The notes below the pieces were generated by a model. The model worked only from the letters and a program-made list of their open reading frames with translations, made no database searches and was not told where the DNA came from. Shown piece after piece: positions 17,601-26,809 of a DNA stretch of 64,000 nucleotides. Position 1 is the stretch's first letter; each line of letters opens with the position of its first letter. This DNA is from Trachythela sp. YZ-2020 (lineage: Eukaryota; Cnidaria; Anthozoa; Malacalcyonacea; Clavulariidae), in contig JADLSH010000196.1 of NCBI GenBank assembly GCA_016169945.1, positions 124,001-188,000 of the forward strand. Reading direction: 5' to 3'. The position numbers and the translations under genes were made by a program.

Positions 17601-19400
17601 TTAATGCTGCAAGCGTCCATACAGTTTTGAATAAAGCCCATCACTTTGGATCAATACATCATGTGATCCTTCTTCAATAATATGTCCATCATCGAAAACA
17701 TAGGCGCGATCAGCTTGCTTAACGGCGGAGAGTCGGTGGGCGATGATCAGGGTGGTGCGATCACGTAGGAATTCTTTCAAAGCTTCGTGTAGTTTCGCTT
17801 CTATACCGGCATCCAGCGCGGAGGTGGCCTCATCCAGAATTACAACTTGCGGATCACCGAGGATCATTCTGGCAATGGCGAGACGTTGGCGTTGTCCGCC
17901 GGAAAGACGAATGCCCTGACGACCAACGATGGTGTCCAGACCCTGTTCCATTTCGCGTACTGTCTCTGCAAGCTGTGCTACTTCTAGCGATTTCCAGAGT
18001 TGATCATCTTCCAGATCGCGGCCCAGTGTCAGGTTCATTCTGATCGTGTCATTAAATAAGGCCGGATGTTGCAGCACGGTTGCGACATGGCTACGTACAA
18101 CGTCCAGCCCGATCTGGGTAGTCGGAATATCATCAAAATAAATATCACCGTGGCTTGGTGTGTAAAGCCCGAGAATGACTTGAACCAGGGTGGATTTACC
18201 ACCACCAGAAGCGCCGACTAATGCTATCTTTTCTCCGGGTCTTATATTGAGGCTGACACCATTTAGTACCTGGTGATCACCATAGGAGAATGTTATGTCG
18301 CGTATGCTGACACCAACGGTATGATTGTTAATGAAGGGATTATGCTTATGTGGATATTGTGGTTCTTCTTGTAAGTCGAGTAAACCATTTAGCCTGACAA
18401 GTGCGGCTTTGGCGGAAAACCAAGTGTACTGGATACCGAGAATTTCCTGTACGGGGCCCATCATAAACCAGAGGTATCCAAATACTGCGAGCATTTGGCC
18501 GATGCTTAAATCTGAGTAGATCACCATAAACATGCTGATCGCGCGAAACAGATCAAAGCCAAACAGAAAGATCATAAAGGAAGCGCGGCTGGCAGCATCA
18601 CTCTTCCAGGAATAGGCGGCGGCATGATTACGAATATCACGAGCGCTGTCCATTACTCGTGAAAGGTAATGTTGCTCGCGATTGATGGAGCGGATCTGTT
18701 GAATGCCATCTAATGTTTCTGTTAATGATTGCTGGAAAATTTCAAATGCACTGTTTTCGCGACGTTTTAATTCTTTGACTTTTTTGCCGAGGACCGTGGT
18801 GAAGTAGATCACTAAAGGATTTAATAAAAGAATAAATAGTGCCAGCGGCCAATGTATCCAAAGTAACACGCAAGTGACGCCAAACAGCATAAGCACTGCT
18901 ACCAGAAATTTAGCCAGTGCTGATCCGATAAAAGCATCGACAGCATTGATATCAGTAACAAAGTGAGAGGTGACCGTGCCGCTGCCCAATGTTTCATATT
19001 CGGACATAGCAATTCTTGATAGACGATCAAGCATTTGTTTGCGAATTCTATACACCACATCCTTTGAGATCAAAGAAAAATTGCGGGCCTGCCATACACC
19101 CAACATAACTGACGTTAAGCGCAATAATATGGATACGATAAACACCGCCAAGATATAAAGCGTTGCGCCATGCCAGTCAGTTGGGAAAAGACTATCGATA
19201 AACTCGGTAAGCGCGCCTGGTTTTTCTAGCAGAACCTGATCAACTAATAAGGGCATTAGAAGAGGGAGTGGTACTGCCGCCGCCGCGGCAAAGAATGCAA
19301 CAATATTCGCGGTGATTAGGCCGCGTTTATGTTCTTTCGCGATCTCTAAAATATAAGACCATGTGTAGGTTTGGGGCGTGTTAACGTCTGCCGTCTTCAT
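17601..19400 (-). CDS. ABC exporter, fused membrane and ATPase domains (MsbA-like)
   Basis: 599 residues. Six membrane helices occupy about residues 25-320. The nucleotide-binding domain has Walker A GASGGGKST, signature LSGGQRQRLAIAR, Walker B VVILDEATSALD and H-loop IIAHRLS. It is a homodimeric type IV exporter of lipid or a hydrophobic compound; the substrate is not evident. Its ATG overlaps the stop of the small membrane gene upstream by four bases (ATGA), so the two are coupled, which suggests a shared membrane role. Confidence 0.93.
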   Translation of the reverse strand: MKTADVNTPQTYTWSYILEIAKEHKRGLITANIVAFFAAAAAVPLPLLMPLLVDQVLLEKPGALTEFIDSLFPTDWHGATLYILAVFIVSILLRLTSVMLGVWQARNFSLISKDVVYRIRKQMLDRLSRIAMSEYETLGSGTVTSHFVTDINAVDAFIGSALAKFLVAVLMLFGVTCVLLWIHWPLALFILLLNPLVIYFTTVLGKKVKELKRRENSAFEIFQQSLTETLDGIQQIRSINREQHYLSRVMDSARDIRNHAAAYSWKSDAASRASFMIFLFGFDLFRAISMFMVIYSDLSIGQMLAVFGYLWFMMGPVQEILGIQYTWFSAKAALVRLNGLLDLQEEPQYPHKHNPFINNHTVGVSIRDITFSYGDHQVLNGVSLNIRPGEKIALVGASGGGKSTLVQVILGLYTPSHGDIYFDDIPTTQIGLDVVRSHVATVLQHPALFNDTIRMNLTLGRDLEDDQLWKSLEVAQLAETVREMEQGLDTIVGRQGIRLSGGQRQRLAIARMILGDPQVVILDEATSALDAGIEAKLHEALKEFLRDRTTLIIAHRLSAVKQADRAYVFDDGHIIEEGSHDVLIQSDGLYSKLYGRLQH

Positions 19401-19654
19401 GTGTTAGAAGTTTTCTTACGACCATTAATTTTTATCAGTGCAAAAATGCCAATAAAAAACCACACAACATTAAGACCAACCGAGGGCATGGCTCCATAAT
19501 AGAGCGCATTGATACCAATAAATATTGAGCCAACAAGGTTGATTCCCTGTAATGTGTTACTTAGTGGTTTGACCTTGTCGTTAGAAACGAGGTAATAAGC
19601 CAAGACTACTAGCAACATGCCAATCCAGCCAAATATATCGATGGGAAGTTTCAT
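19397..19654 (-). CDS. CBU_0592-like small membrane protein
   Basis: 85 residues with three hydrophobic helices (about 6-24, 33-50 and 57-75). DIFGWIGMLLVVLAYYLVSN followed by QGINLVGSIFIGINALYYGA is the pattern of the CBU_0592 family, small membrane proteins of unknown function. It is translationally coupled to the ABC exporter. A dispersed palindromic repeat lies just upstream at 19706-19792. Confidence 0.85.
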   Translation of the reverse strand: MKLPIDIFGWIGMLLVVLAYYLVSNDKVKPLSNTLQGINLVGSIFIGINALYYGAMPSVGLNVVWFFIGIFALIKINGRKKTSNT

Positions 19655-19705
19655 TCATTGTCTCTTTAGTTTTTTATAAAATTTACCACAGCCTGCGAGG
19701 TACAT

Positions 19706-19792
19706 GGCTTCGGTTTTGGGATTCTTCGCAAAGCTCAGAATGACAACTTTATGTCACCCTGAGTGTAACGAAGAAGCATAAGAAACGGAGCC
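19706..19792. repeat. dispersed palindromic element, copy A
   Basis: An imperfect inverted repeat of about 90 bases. It opens with GGCTTCGG...TTCTTCGC...CTCAGAATGACA and closes with the complementary GTCACCCTGAG...CGAAGAA...CGGAGCC. Related copies are at 40763, 44800, 60178 and 60824. Confidence 0.75.
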
Positions 19793-19824
19793 TCCAGCCA
19801 CAACTAATGCTTGAAAATGAATAT

Positions 19825-20484
19825 TTATGATTGAGGCTCAAGTAGTAATTCAAGTTTCTCCCATACTGTTTCCAGAATAACAGATTGTGCACTGGCGTTG
19901 GGGTGAAACCTATCTTGCTGCATCATGTCGGGATTTTCTGTCACCCCCTCCAGTAAAAAAGGAACGAGTGTGATCTGATTTTGTTTAGCGAGCAGGGAGT
20001 AATTTTGGGCGAATTGTTCTGTGTAGGCTTTACCGTAGTTGGGTGGCAATATCATACCGATCAATAGTACGTCGCCATATGATTGACAGTCTTCGATCAT
20101 CTGTTGCAGGTTGGTTCTCATCAGCGAGAGTGATTGGCCACGTAAACCATCATTAGCACCCAGTTCGATCAGACACAGATCCGGTTTATACTGATCAAGT
20201 AGTTTTTCCAGACGAGCCAGTCCGCCAGAAGTCGTTTCCCCGGAGATCGATGAATTGATGACCTGCCAGTGAGAATTTTCTGGTGACTTCTGCAGACGTT
20301 TCTCTAATAATGAGACCCAGCTTTGTGCTAATGGAATGCCATGAGCCGCGCTGAGGCTATCGCCGTGAATGAGTAGTGTCTTTGCTGAAACTGTTGTTGA
20401 TAGAATAAGTCCCATAGTCATCACGATAACCATCGTTATAAAATTCGAAAATAATATAAAAAATAAGCGTCTAACTAAATACAT
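19825..20484 (-). CDS. tesA: TesA-like periplasmic GDSL esterase/thioesterase I
   Basis: 219 residues. The start at 20484 gives a normal signal peptide (Arg-Arg then a long hydrophobic run ending LSTTVSA). SGNH blocks are complete: LLIHGDSLSAAHG with the nucleophile Ser, SISGETTSGG, IELGANDGLRG, and DRFHPNASAQ with the catalytic Asp/His. TesA hydrolyses acyl esters and acyl-CoA in the periplasm; the E. coli protein is 208 residues. Its start is only 43 bp from that of ybbA on the other strand, the same divergent order as in E. coli. Confidence 0.93.
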   Translation of the reverse strand: MYLVRRLFFILFSNFITMVIVMTMGLILSTTVSAKTLLIHGDSLSAAHGIPLAQSWVSLLEKRLQKSPENSHWQVINSSISGETTSGGLARLEKLLDQYKPDLCLIELGANDGLRGQSLSLMRTNLQQMIEDCQSYGDVLLIGMILPPNYGKAYTEQFAQNYSLLAKQNQITLVPFLLEGVTENPDMMQQDRFHPNASAQSVILETVWEKLELLLEPQS

Positions 20485-20527
20485 GTCCGATTCTCAATTT
20501 TTCAATACTCCTACTGACAATATAAAT

Positions 20528-21208
20528 ATGGTCGAAGCTAAAATTATTCAATGCCACCACGTTAGCAAAGTTGTGCCAACTGCGGAAGGTCAAATAACCA
20601 TTCTGGGTGATATTTCATTCGGTATTTCAAAAGGTGAAACCGTTGCTATTGTTGGTCAATCAGGCTCAGGTAAAACAACATTGCTCAGTTTACTTGCTGG
20701 CTTGGACCTACCGACCCTGGGTAGCGTTCGGTTATTCGATGAAAAACTGGAAACGCTGGATGAAGATGCGCGGGCTGCGTTGCGGAATCGGACTATTGGT
20801 TTTGTCTTCCAGGCGTTTCACTTGCTGCCCGGTTTTACTGCGCTGGAGAATGTGATGGTACCTATCGAAATTCAGGATGATATTAATCCACAAGAACGTG
20901 CAACGCAGTTATTAAAAGAAGTCGGTATGTCACATCGTCTGGATCATTTCCCTGCTACATTATCTGGTGGTGAACAACAACGGGTTGCGATCGCACGCGC
21001 TTTTGCGACGCAGCCACCTATGCTACTGGCAGATGAACCTACCGGGAATCTTGATGCAGAAACCGGGCAGACGATTATCGATCTGTTGTTCAAGCTGAAT
21101 GCTGAGCAAGGCACAACATTGATCCTGGTTACGCATGATGAAGCGCTTGCCTCCCGATGTTCTCGACGTTTCAGGTTAGAGAAAGGTCAATTACAGGTTA
21201 TCGCATGA
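20528..21208 (+). CDS. ybbA: YbbA-like ABC transporter ATPase
   Basis: 226 residues from the ATG at 20528, the length of known YbbA; an ATG at 20483 would add 15 residues and place the start inside the divergent tesA start codon. Neither has a clear ribosome-binding site. Walker A GQSGSGKTT, Q-loop FVFQAFHLLPG, signature LSGGEQQRVAIARA, Walker B MLLADEPTGNLDAETG and the His switch VTHDEA are all intact. It belongs to the LolD/MacB-type (mechanotransmission) ATPases and pairs with the YbbP-type permease that follows, overlapping by four bases. Confidence 0.92.
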   Translation: MVEAKIIQCHHVSKVVPTAEGQITILGDISFGISKGETVAIVGQSGSGKTTLLSLLAGLDLPTLGSVRLFDEKLETLDEDARAALRNRTIGFVFQAFHLLPGFTALENVMVPIEIQDDINPQERATQLLKEVGMSHRLDHFPATLSGGEQQRVAIARAFATQPPMLLADEPTGNLDAETGQTIIDLLFKLNAEQGTTLILVTHDEALASRCSRRFRLEKGQLQVIA

Positions 21209-23727
21209 TCTCGACATTCTATTTGAGGTTAATCAAACGTCAGTGGCGTCTGGGAGCAGTTCGGTTATTTTGTTTGGCTGTCGCTATTGCCGTAGCGGTG
21301 ACGTTCAGTATTAATCTATTAAGTGATCGGCTGGAGCAACTATTCAACCAGCAGGCAAAAGAAGTGTTGGCGGCAGATCAGGTTTTACAGTCAACAACGC
21401 CTTTAACGCTTAGCCAAAAAACATCTATAGATTCTTCAACGTTAGAAAAAGCTGAAACGGTTGTTTTTCCAACCATGGCCAGCGCTGAAGATGAATTCTT
21501 ACTCGTTAATCTAAAGGCCGTATCGGAAAAATATCCATTACGAGGGCAGTTACGAATTGCGGACGCTTTGTTTGAAGATCCTGTTCCGATCAGAACCGGG
21601 CCAGAGGCAGGGAAAGTCTGGGTAGAAGATCGTGTGCTTAATGCATTGAATATCAAGATTGGAGATCCGCTCACTATCGGTGATCAGAAATTTGGTGTAG
21701 AAAAAGTGCTCATTTATGAACCCGATCGAGGTGGCAGTTTTTACAGCTTCACACCGCGGGTGATGATGCATTTAGCTGACCTGGAAGCGACAGGTGTTAT
21801 CCAGCCTGGTAGCCGGGTGAAATACCATTATCTAATGGCAGGTAATACTGAAAGCCTTCAAAAAGTGAGGAAGAAACTAACGTCTGAACTACAAGCTAAC
21901 CAACGTTTCCTGACCATCGATGACACCAATGCCACGCTAGCAACGACATTAGAGCGAGCATTTAGATTCTTATCCATCACTGCGCTAATAGCGGTCTTGT
22001 TGGGGGCAGTAGGCGTTGCCTTAGTCAGTTATCAATATGCGAGTGAGATGACGCAACCTTATGCCATCCTGCGTTGTTTGGGTTTGCATGGTAAACGTTT
22101 AAAAATTTCCGTGATCTTGCCTCTGCTGATCTATTCACTGATTGCGATTCTGCTCGGTTTATTGATCGGTTATGGCGCTCATTTATTGTTGCTGAACAGT
22201 CTCGGAGGATTGTTACCCGATAACTTGCCCGGAGCAACCATTAAACCGCTGTTGATCTCTTGCCTGATGGCTGTGATCGTTGTTGTCAGTTTTGCCTGGC
22301 CGTTTATCTCACAACTGCTAGCGACGCTACCAAAGCAATTATTACATTCTACAGAAGTGCAATCTTTTCCTATTGTTAGAGCCTCAATAGGCATGTTGAT
22401 TGGGATCCTGATTCTAGTACAAATCGCTACGCAAGAATGGCGCTTAAGCTTTGGCGTGATCGGTGGAATGGCTGTCTTTGTCGCGCTGGCTTATGGGCTA
22501 ACGCAATGGATTATTAATCTTTTAGTTAAGCATCGACAACGAAAGGGCAATGCTTATGCGAAACTTGGCGCAAGAATGCTCAGTGCAAATCGGCGTATGG
22601 CGAGCCTGCAGATTATTGCGATTGGGATCACCTTCTTTGGACTAGCACTGATCCAGACTTTACGTGATGATCTGCTCACAGCCTGGCAATCTAAAGTCCC
22701 GGCAAATGCACCGAATGTATTTGCCATGAACTTATTTGAAAGTGATAAAGAGGCCTTTCAGTCGCTGCTGCAAAGAGAACAGATCACGCATAGCCCTTTT
22801 TACCCGATCGTGCGAGGCCGTCTGACTGAGATCAATCAACAAGCTGTACAGAGACGAGTGAGTAAAGAAGATCGTGGTGATCGTGTAACAGAACGCGATC
22901 TGGCTTTAACGTTTAGTCAGGAGTTACCTAAAGATAATTTGATCACGGAAGGTGTATGGCATGCAGGGCACATAGAGCATACAGGCCATGTGGTTGATCA
23001 AGGAAAAGAGTCTGGCTCCACTCCTGTTTCTGTCGAAGCCGAATTAGCCGAACGTTTAGACATAAAGTTAGGTGATACATTAGATTTCACTATCGCGACA
23101 CAGCGTTTATCTGCTGTGGTTACCAGTCTCCGATCAGTCGAATGGGAATCTTTCACGCCCAATTTTTATATGATGTTTCCACCCGGTGCTTTGGAAGGAT
23201 TGCCTATCACTTATCTAGGCAGCGTGCATCTGGAGCAAGAGAGAAGACCGTTGATGGCCGACTGGATAAAGCAATTTCCTAATGTGGCATTTTTCGATGT
23301 GGATTATCTGCTGAAAAGGATACAAGGGATCACTCAACAACTGAGTCTGGCCTTACAAACCATTCTCTATTTTTCGTTGATCGCGAGTCTGGTTATTTTT
23401 ATTTCTATTGAATTGATTCTTTATCATTACCGCAGCTATAGCACGGCAATCTATAAAGCCTTAGGTGCAAAGACGAGCTTGATCCAGAAAATGTTTCGAT
23501 CACAATTTATTCTGATCGGGTTGATCGCCGGAGGAATTGCTTATGGTCTTAATCTATTAACCAGTTTTCTACTGAGTAAATATTTTATAGAAGGGGAAAC
23601 TCAGTTCAATGTCACCACGATGATTCTTTGCCTGGTGATTACACCACTATTAGTATTGATTGCAGGTATGTTTTCTATTCAAAGAACTAAGTCTGTTTCA
23701 GCGAAGGAGTTGCTTGTTTCGGAATGA
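21205..23727 (+). CDS. ybbP: YbbP-like MacB/FtsX-type ABC permease
   Basis: 840 residues from the ATG at 21205, which overlaps the ybbA stop (ATGA). It has an N-terminal helix, a periplasmic domain, then a group of three to four helices twice (about 250-480 and 720-830), the 'duplicated FtsX domain' pattern of YbbP. With YbbA it forms an exporter-like complex near TesA, whose exact role is unsettled. The gene is complete, but its last roughly 200 bases recur, diverged, at 24820-25031. The start is supported by coupling rather than by a Shine-Dalgarno site. Confidence 0.92.
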   Translation: MISTFYLRLIKRQWRLGAVRLFCLAVAIAVAVTFSINLLSDRLEQLFNQQAKEVLAADQVLQSTTPLTLSQKTSIDSSTLEKAETVVFPTMASAEDEFLLVNLKAVSEKYPLRGQLRIADALFEDPVPIRTGPEAGKVWVEDRVLNALNIKIGDPLTIGDQKFGVEKVLIYEPDRGGSFYSFTPRVMMHLADLEATGVIQPGSRVKYHYLMAGNTESLQKVRKKLTSELQANQRFLTIDDTNATLATTLERAFRFLSITALIAVLLGAVGVALVSYQYASEMTQPYAILRCLGLHGKRLKISVILPLLIYSLIAILLGLLIGYGAHLLLLNSLGGLLPDNLPGATIKPLLISCLMAVIVVVSFAWPFISQLLATLPKQLLHSTEVQSFPIVRASIGMLIGILILVQIATQEWRLSFGVIGGMAVFVALAYGLTQWIINLLVKHRQRKGNAYAKLGARMLSANRRMASLQIIAIGITFFGLALIQTLRDDLLTAWQSKVPANAPNVFAMNLFESDKEAFQSLLQREQITHSPFYPIVRGRLTEINQQAVQRRVSKEDRGDRVTERDLALTFSQELPKDNLITEGVWHAGHIEHTGHVVDQGKESGSTPVSVEAELAERLDIKLGDTLDFTIATQRLSAVVTSLRSVEWESFTPNFYMMFPPGALEGLPITYLGSVHLEQERRPLMADWIKQFPNVAFFDVDYLLKRIQGITQQLSLALQTILYFSLIASLVIFISIELILYHYRSYSTAIYKALGAKTSLIQKMFRSQFILIGLIAGGIAYGLNLLTSFLLSKYFIEGETQFNVTTMILCLVITPLLVLIAGMFSIQRTKSVSAKELLVSE

Positions 23728-23789
23728 ACAGTCGTTAAGTTTCTTTAACACAAGAAGTTCACCCTTTAGTGTAAATTTCTCTATCCTTG

Positions 23790-23955
23790 CGAAATTTTTC
23801 TCCATTGTGGCTCATATTAGTGATTGAAAGTGTGGCAGGGTATCCTATACGATTTTTCTTAGTCTCGAGCTCAAGATGCATGTCCATGATCTTCCTATCG
23901 CCAGTTTCTTGTGACATCTTCATGTTCATGTGATGTTCGGTATTTATGTAAGAGT
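23790..23955 (-). pseudogene. PAS-domain gene remnant, homologous to the sensor at 25067-26806
   Basis: Translated on the minus strand, this stretch reads ...ETGDRKIMDMHLE... then ...YPATLSITNMSHNGEKF..., which aligns with ETGDRKIIGISRQLV and VPIALTITDMNHNGEKTY of the intact sensor (about its residues 320-370). A stop follows and neither the GGDEF part nor an N-terminus is present. It is therefore a fragment of a related PAS sensor gene, lying between the intact ybbP and the methyltransferase. Confidence 0.75.
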
Positions 23956-23975
23956 CGTTTCGCTCCGGTCATAGT

Positions 23976-24686
23976 TTATTTAGGTTTTTTCGCGATCAAA
24001 TTAATCAGTGTTTCTTCACGTTCTGAGGGTGGTTTGATACCGAACCAGTTTTCCAGAATTGCGAAGTCTTCACGACTCCACCATAAAAATGGATAGGATA
24101 TCTGCTCCTCTGATATTTCGAACCCTGAATCTTTGATGAGTTGTATGTATTCGCTGGCTGTTTTTTGCACACTCATCGGATGTCGGAACAAAATCCGGAT
24201 GACCCATGAATGAATATAGCGTTTGGTTGATTCAGCAAAGAGTAATACACCACCGGGTTTCAAGATCCGGAAATATTCCTCCATTGCTTCAGTCTGGTAA
24301 ATCAAATGGTGAAAAGTCTGATGACAGAAAAGCATATCGACTGAGTTATCTTCGAGTTGAATCATTGAGCTAGAGCATCGTACATAGGTAACATTGTCTA
24401 GCCCGTTTAGCTTGGCCTCTTGAGCGCAGGCGGTGAGTATCTCCTTGTCTATATCGATCGCGATTAACTTTTCTGGATTAAATCGTTCATTGAGTTTTTT
24501 TAATGAACGTCCATAGCCACAACCTACATCGGCAATAACCGGATAGTTAGGGTTGTCTTCCATCAGCAAACGCGAAAGGTCTTTTAAAGCAACTTCGATT
24601 ACCTGATCTGTCCAGGTTTTACTGCGTAAAAACCACTTTCCAAATGTTGATTCTGGTACGTGTGCTTCAGCTAATACATTATTCAT
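23976..24686 (-). CDS. class I SAM-dependent methyltransferase
   Basis: 236 residues. Motif I is VIADVGCGYGRSLKKL, with AIDIDKEIL as the acidic second strand, CHQTFHHLIYQTEAMEEYFRI as the post-loop block and LKPGGVLLFAEST as motif VI. A Methyltransf_11-type enzyme with unknown substrate. It is the only intact gene in the DNA between the complete ybbP gene and the displaced ybbP tail, so it is probably imported cargo. Confidence 0.9.
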   Translation of the reverse strand: MNNVLAEAHVPESTFGKWFLRSKTWTDQVIEVALKDLSRLLMEDNPNYPVIADVGCGYGRSLKKLNERFNPEKLIAIDIDKEILTACAQEAKLNGLDNVTYVRCSSSMIQLEDNSVDMLFCHQTFHHLIYQTEAMEEYFRILKPGGVLLFAESTKRYIHSWVIRILFRHPMSVQKTASEYIQLIKDSGFEISEEQISYPFLWWSREDFAILENWFGIKPPSEREETLINLIAKKPK

Positions 24687-24819
24687 TTATTATCTACCAT
24701 TCTATTCAAAAAGTTCTTTAAGCCTTATGGATAATATGAGGCGCCAAAACGTCACGCTATCATATTTTTATCTGACTTAATCTGCAAATGGCTCTGAATT
24801 GGTTGCTAACTCTATGTGG

Positions 24820-25031
24820 GATGGAGTGTTGCGGGCGGGATTGCTTATGGTCTTAATCTATTAACCAGTTTTCTTCTTAGTAAATATTTTATTGAAGGGG
24901 AAACTCAGGTCAATATCACCACGATGATTCTTTGTCTGGTGATTACACCACTATTAGTGTTGATTGCCGGGATGTTTTCTATTCAAAGAACTAAATCAGT
25001 CTCCGCGAAGGAATTGCTTGTTTTGGAATGA
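24820..25031 (+). pseudogene. displaced 3' end of a second ybbP allele
   Basis: This frame repeats the last about 65 codons of ybbP (GGIAYGLNLLTSFLLSKYFI through to AKELLV) with about 15 base differences in 190, nearly all silent; only three residues differ (Phe to Val, Val to Ile, Ser to Leu near the end). Similarity begins around 24820 and stops about five bases after the stop codon. There is no start site or N-terminal part, so it cannot make a permease. It sits directly before the convergent sensor gene. Confidence 0.88.
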
Positions 25032-25066
25032 ACTACGTTTAATTATGTTTCAGTAATAAAATACTA

Positions 25067-26806
25067 TCAAACCACTACATCATTCTGTTCGGACTCACTT
25101 TCTAGCCCTTCAGTTTTTGGGCCATCAACTACCTGGTTTCGTCCGGTTGACTTGGCTGTATAGAGTCCTTGATCAGCATGCTCAATAAAGACTTCAGGTT
25201 TCGGCGGCACTTTGGATGTAGGAGTATATGAGGAATAACCAATACTTAACGTAACGAATTTCGCGGCACTGGAGTCCAGGTGTGGAATATTCAACTCTCT
25301 TATTTTATTAAGTAAAAGGTTTGCTATTTTCTCAGCATGGGAGGCATCCGTACTGGGTAAAATGACAGCAAACTCTTCACCACCATAACGACAAGGAAGC
25401 TCACCACTACGTGTAAAGTGTTCTTTCATAGTCGAGGCTATTTGTTGCAGGCATTCATCGCCAGCTACATGTCCATAGCTATCATTGTATTGTTTGAAGT
25501 GATCCACATCGCACATAAGTAATGAAAGTGGTAATCCTGATCTAGTGGCACGATTTAATTCACTTTTAAGAGTCTGATCGAAATTGCGACGATTTGATAG
25601 ATTGGTCAGGCCGTCACTATTTGCTGATAGCTCAAGTTGTTGATTGATCTCAATTAAGCTTTCTTCCAGCATTTTTCGTTCTGTAATGTCCCGAATAATG
25701 CCAATATACGTCTTTTCTCCATTGTGGTTCATGTCCGTGATGGTGAGCGCTATCGGGACTTCTTGCCCATTTTTTTTCTTCGCCACAAGTTGACGACTAA
25801 TGCCTATGATTTTCCTGTCACCCGTCTCATGTGCTTTTTTAAGATAATGATCGTGTTTACTGGCAATGGTTTCAGGCATAAGAATATTAACGTTGTGGTT
25901 TACTAATTCCTTTACTGAATATCCAAATAGATTTACTGTAGCTCGATTTACCTGGCGTATTATCCCATTATGATCGATAGTAATGATCGGATCAGCTACC
26001 GCATGGAATAGTGATTTAAGCCGTTCCTCCTTCTCCATAATTAGTTGTTCATCAGATTCGATTTTTTGCAACATTTGGTTAATAGAGCTACTTAACCAGC
26101 TAAGCTCATCATTACCAGTGAGCTGGCTGCGGATGGTACGATTACCATCGGTATAGAGTTTCAGTGCCTCAATAAGTTTTCCAACTCGTCTTGTGATGAG
26201 TAGGTGAATAATAAGCAATAATCCTAATACACTCGCAATAGCGCCGGCACTGGTGAAAAAGGCCTGCTGACGTAATGACTGGATTGCCTTATCGTAGTGA
26301 TAAGCCATATTAATTCGATAAAAAATAAAGCCACAGTCATTGACTCGCAGAGTTTGTTTGCTTGTTGCGCATAAACTGCTGTAGCCATCCATTAGTGTCT
26401 CTTTATTCGTGAGAACCGTTTTTATCGATCGGCTCTCAAACAGTTGTTCTATTTGTTCAGGATTTGGTTGGATTGTTACTGATTTCCAGTGATGGCCAAC
26501 ATCACTAAGAGAATTACTGGCGATAAGGGTTCCATCATTTGAAGTGACAGTAAAGGCGATAAGATCAGGTTCTGAAGAGAGGCTGGCAACCATTGACCTG
26601 ATATTCTCAACCTGCCCGGCACGTAGGAACTGTTCCACCGTTCCCTGGATAAAGCTTAAGCGAGTAAGCGTTGTTTTGTGCCTGTTTTCTACTACGTCTT
26701 TTAATACGTTAGTGCTGCTTGAATAGAACGAAATACCGATCACCAACAGCACAAACAAGCTGATGATGAAAGGTAATACTAATCGCAGACTAAACCGACA
26801 AAGCAT
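25067..26806 (-). CDS. membrane sensor PAS-GGDEF diguanylate cyclase
   Basis: 579 residues: membrane helix about 10-32, periplasmic sensor about 33-185, second helix about 187-207, HAMP about 210-260, PAS about 265-380 (with IIGISRQLVAKKKNGQEVPI), then GGDEF about 400-560. The active-site motif is intact (CRYGGEEFAV, Gly475). The inhibitory site is RSGE rather than the usual RxxD, so feedback inhibition may be lost. It should make cyclic di-GMP when its input is bound. It starts three bases after the stop of a substrate-binding protein gene, which probably supplies that input in the periplasm. Confidence 0.93.
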   Translation of the reverse strand: MLCRFSLRLVLPFIISLFVLLVIGISFYSSSTNVLKDVVENRHKTTLTRLSFIQGTVEQFLRAGQVENIRSMVASLSSEPDLIAFTVTSNDGTLIASNSLSDVGHHWKSVTIQPNPEQIEQLFESRSIKTVLTNKETLMDGYSSLCATSKQTLRVNDCGFIFYRINMAYHYDKAIQSLRQQAFFTSAGAIASVLGLLLIIHLLITRRVGKLIEALKLYTDGNRTIRSQLTGNDELSWLSSSINQMLQKIESDEQLIMEKEERLKSLFHAVADPIITIDHNGIIRQVNRATVNLFGYSVKELVNHNVNILMPETIASKHDHYLKKAHETGDRKIIGISRQLVAKKKNGQEVPIALTITDMNHNGEKTYIGIIRDITERKMLEESLIEINQQLELSANSDGLTNLSNRRNFDQTLKSELNRATRSGLPLSLLMCDVDHFKQYNDSYGHVAGDECLQQIASTMKEHFTRSGELPCRYGGEEFAVILPSTDASHAEKIANLLLNKIRELNIPHLDSSAAKFVTLSIGYSSYTPTSKVPPKPEVFIEHADQGLYTAKSTGRNQVVDGPKTEGLESESEQNDVVV

Positions 26807-26809
26807 ATT

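Noticed and set aside
20369..20527. Upstream extension of the ybbA frame
   Set aside because: It would run across the divergent tesA gene; the family length favours the start at 20528.
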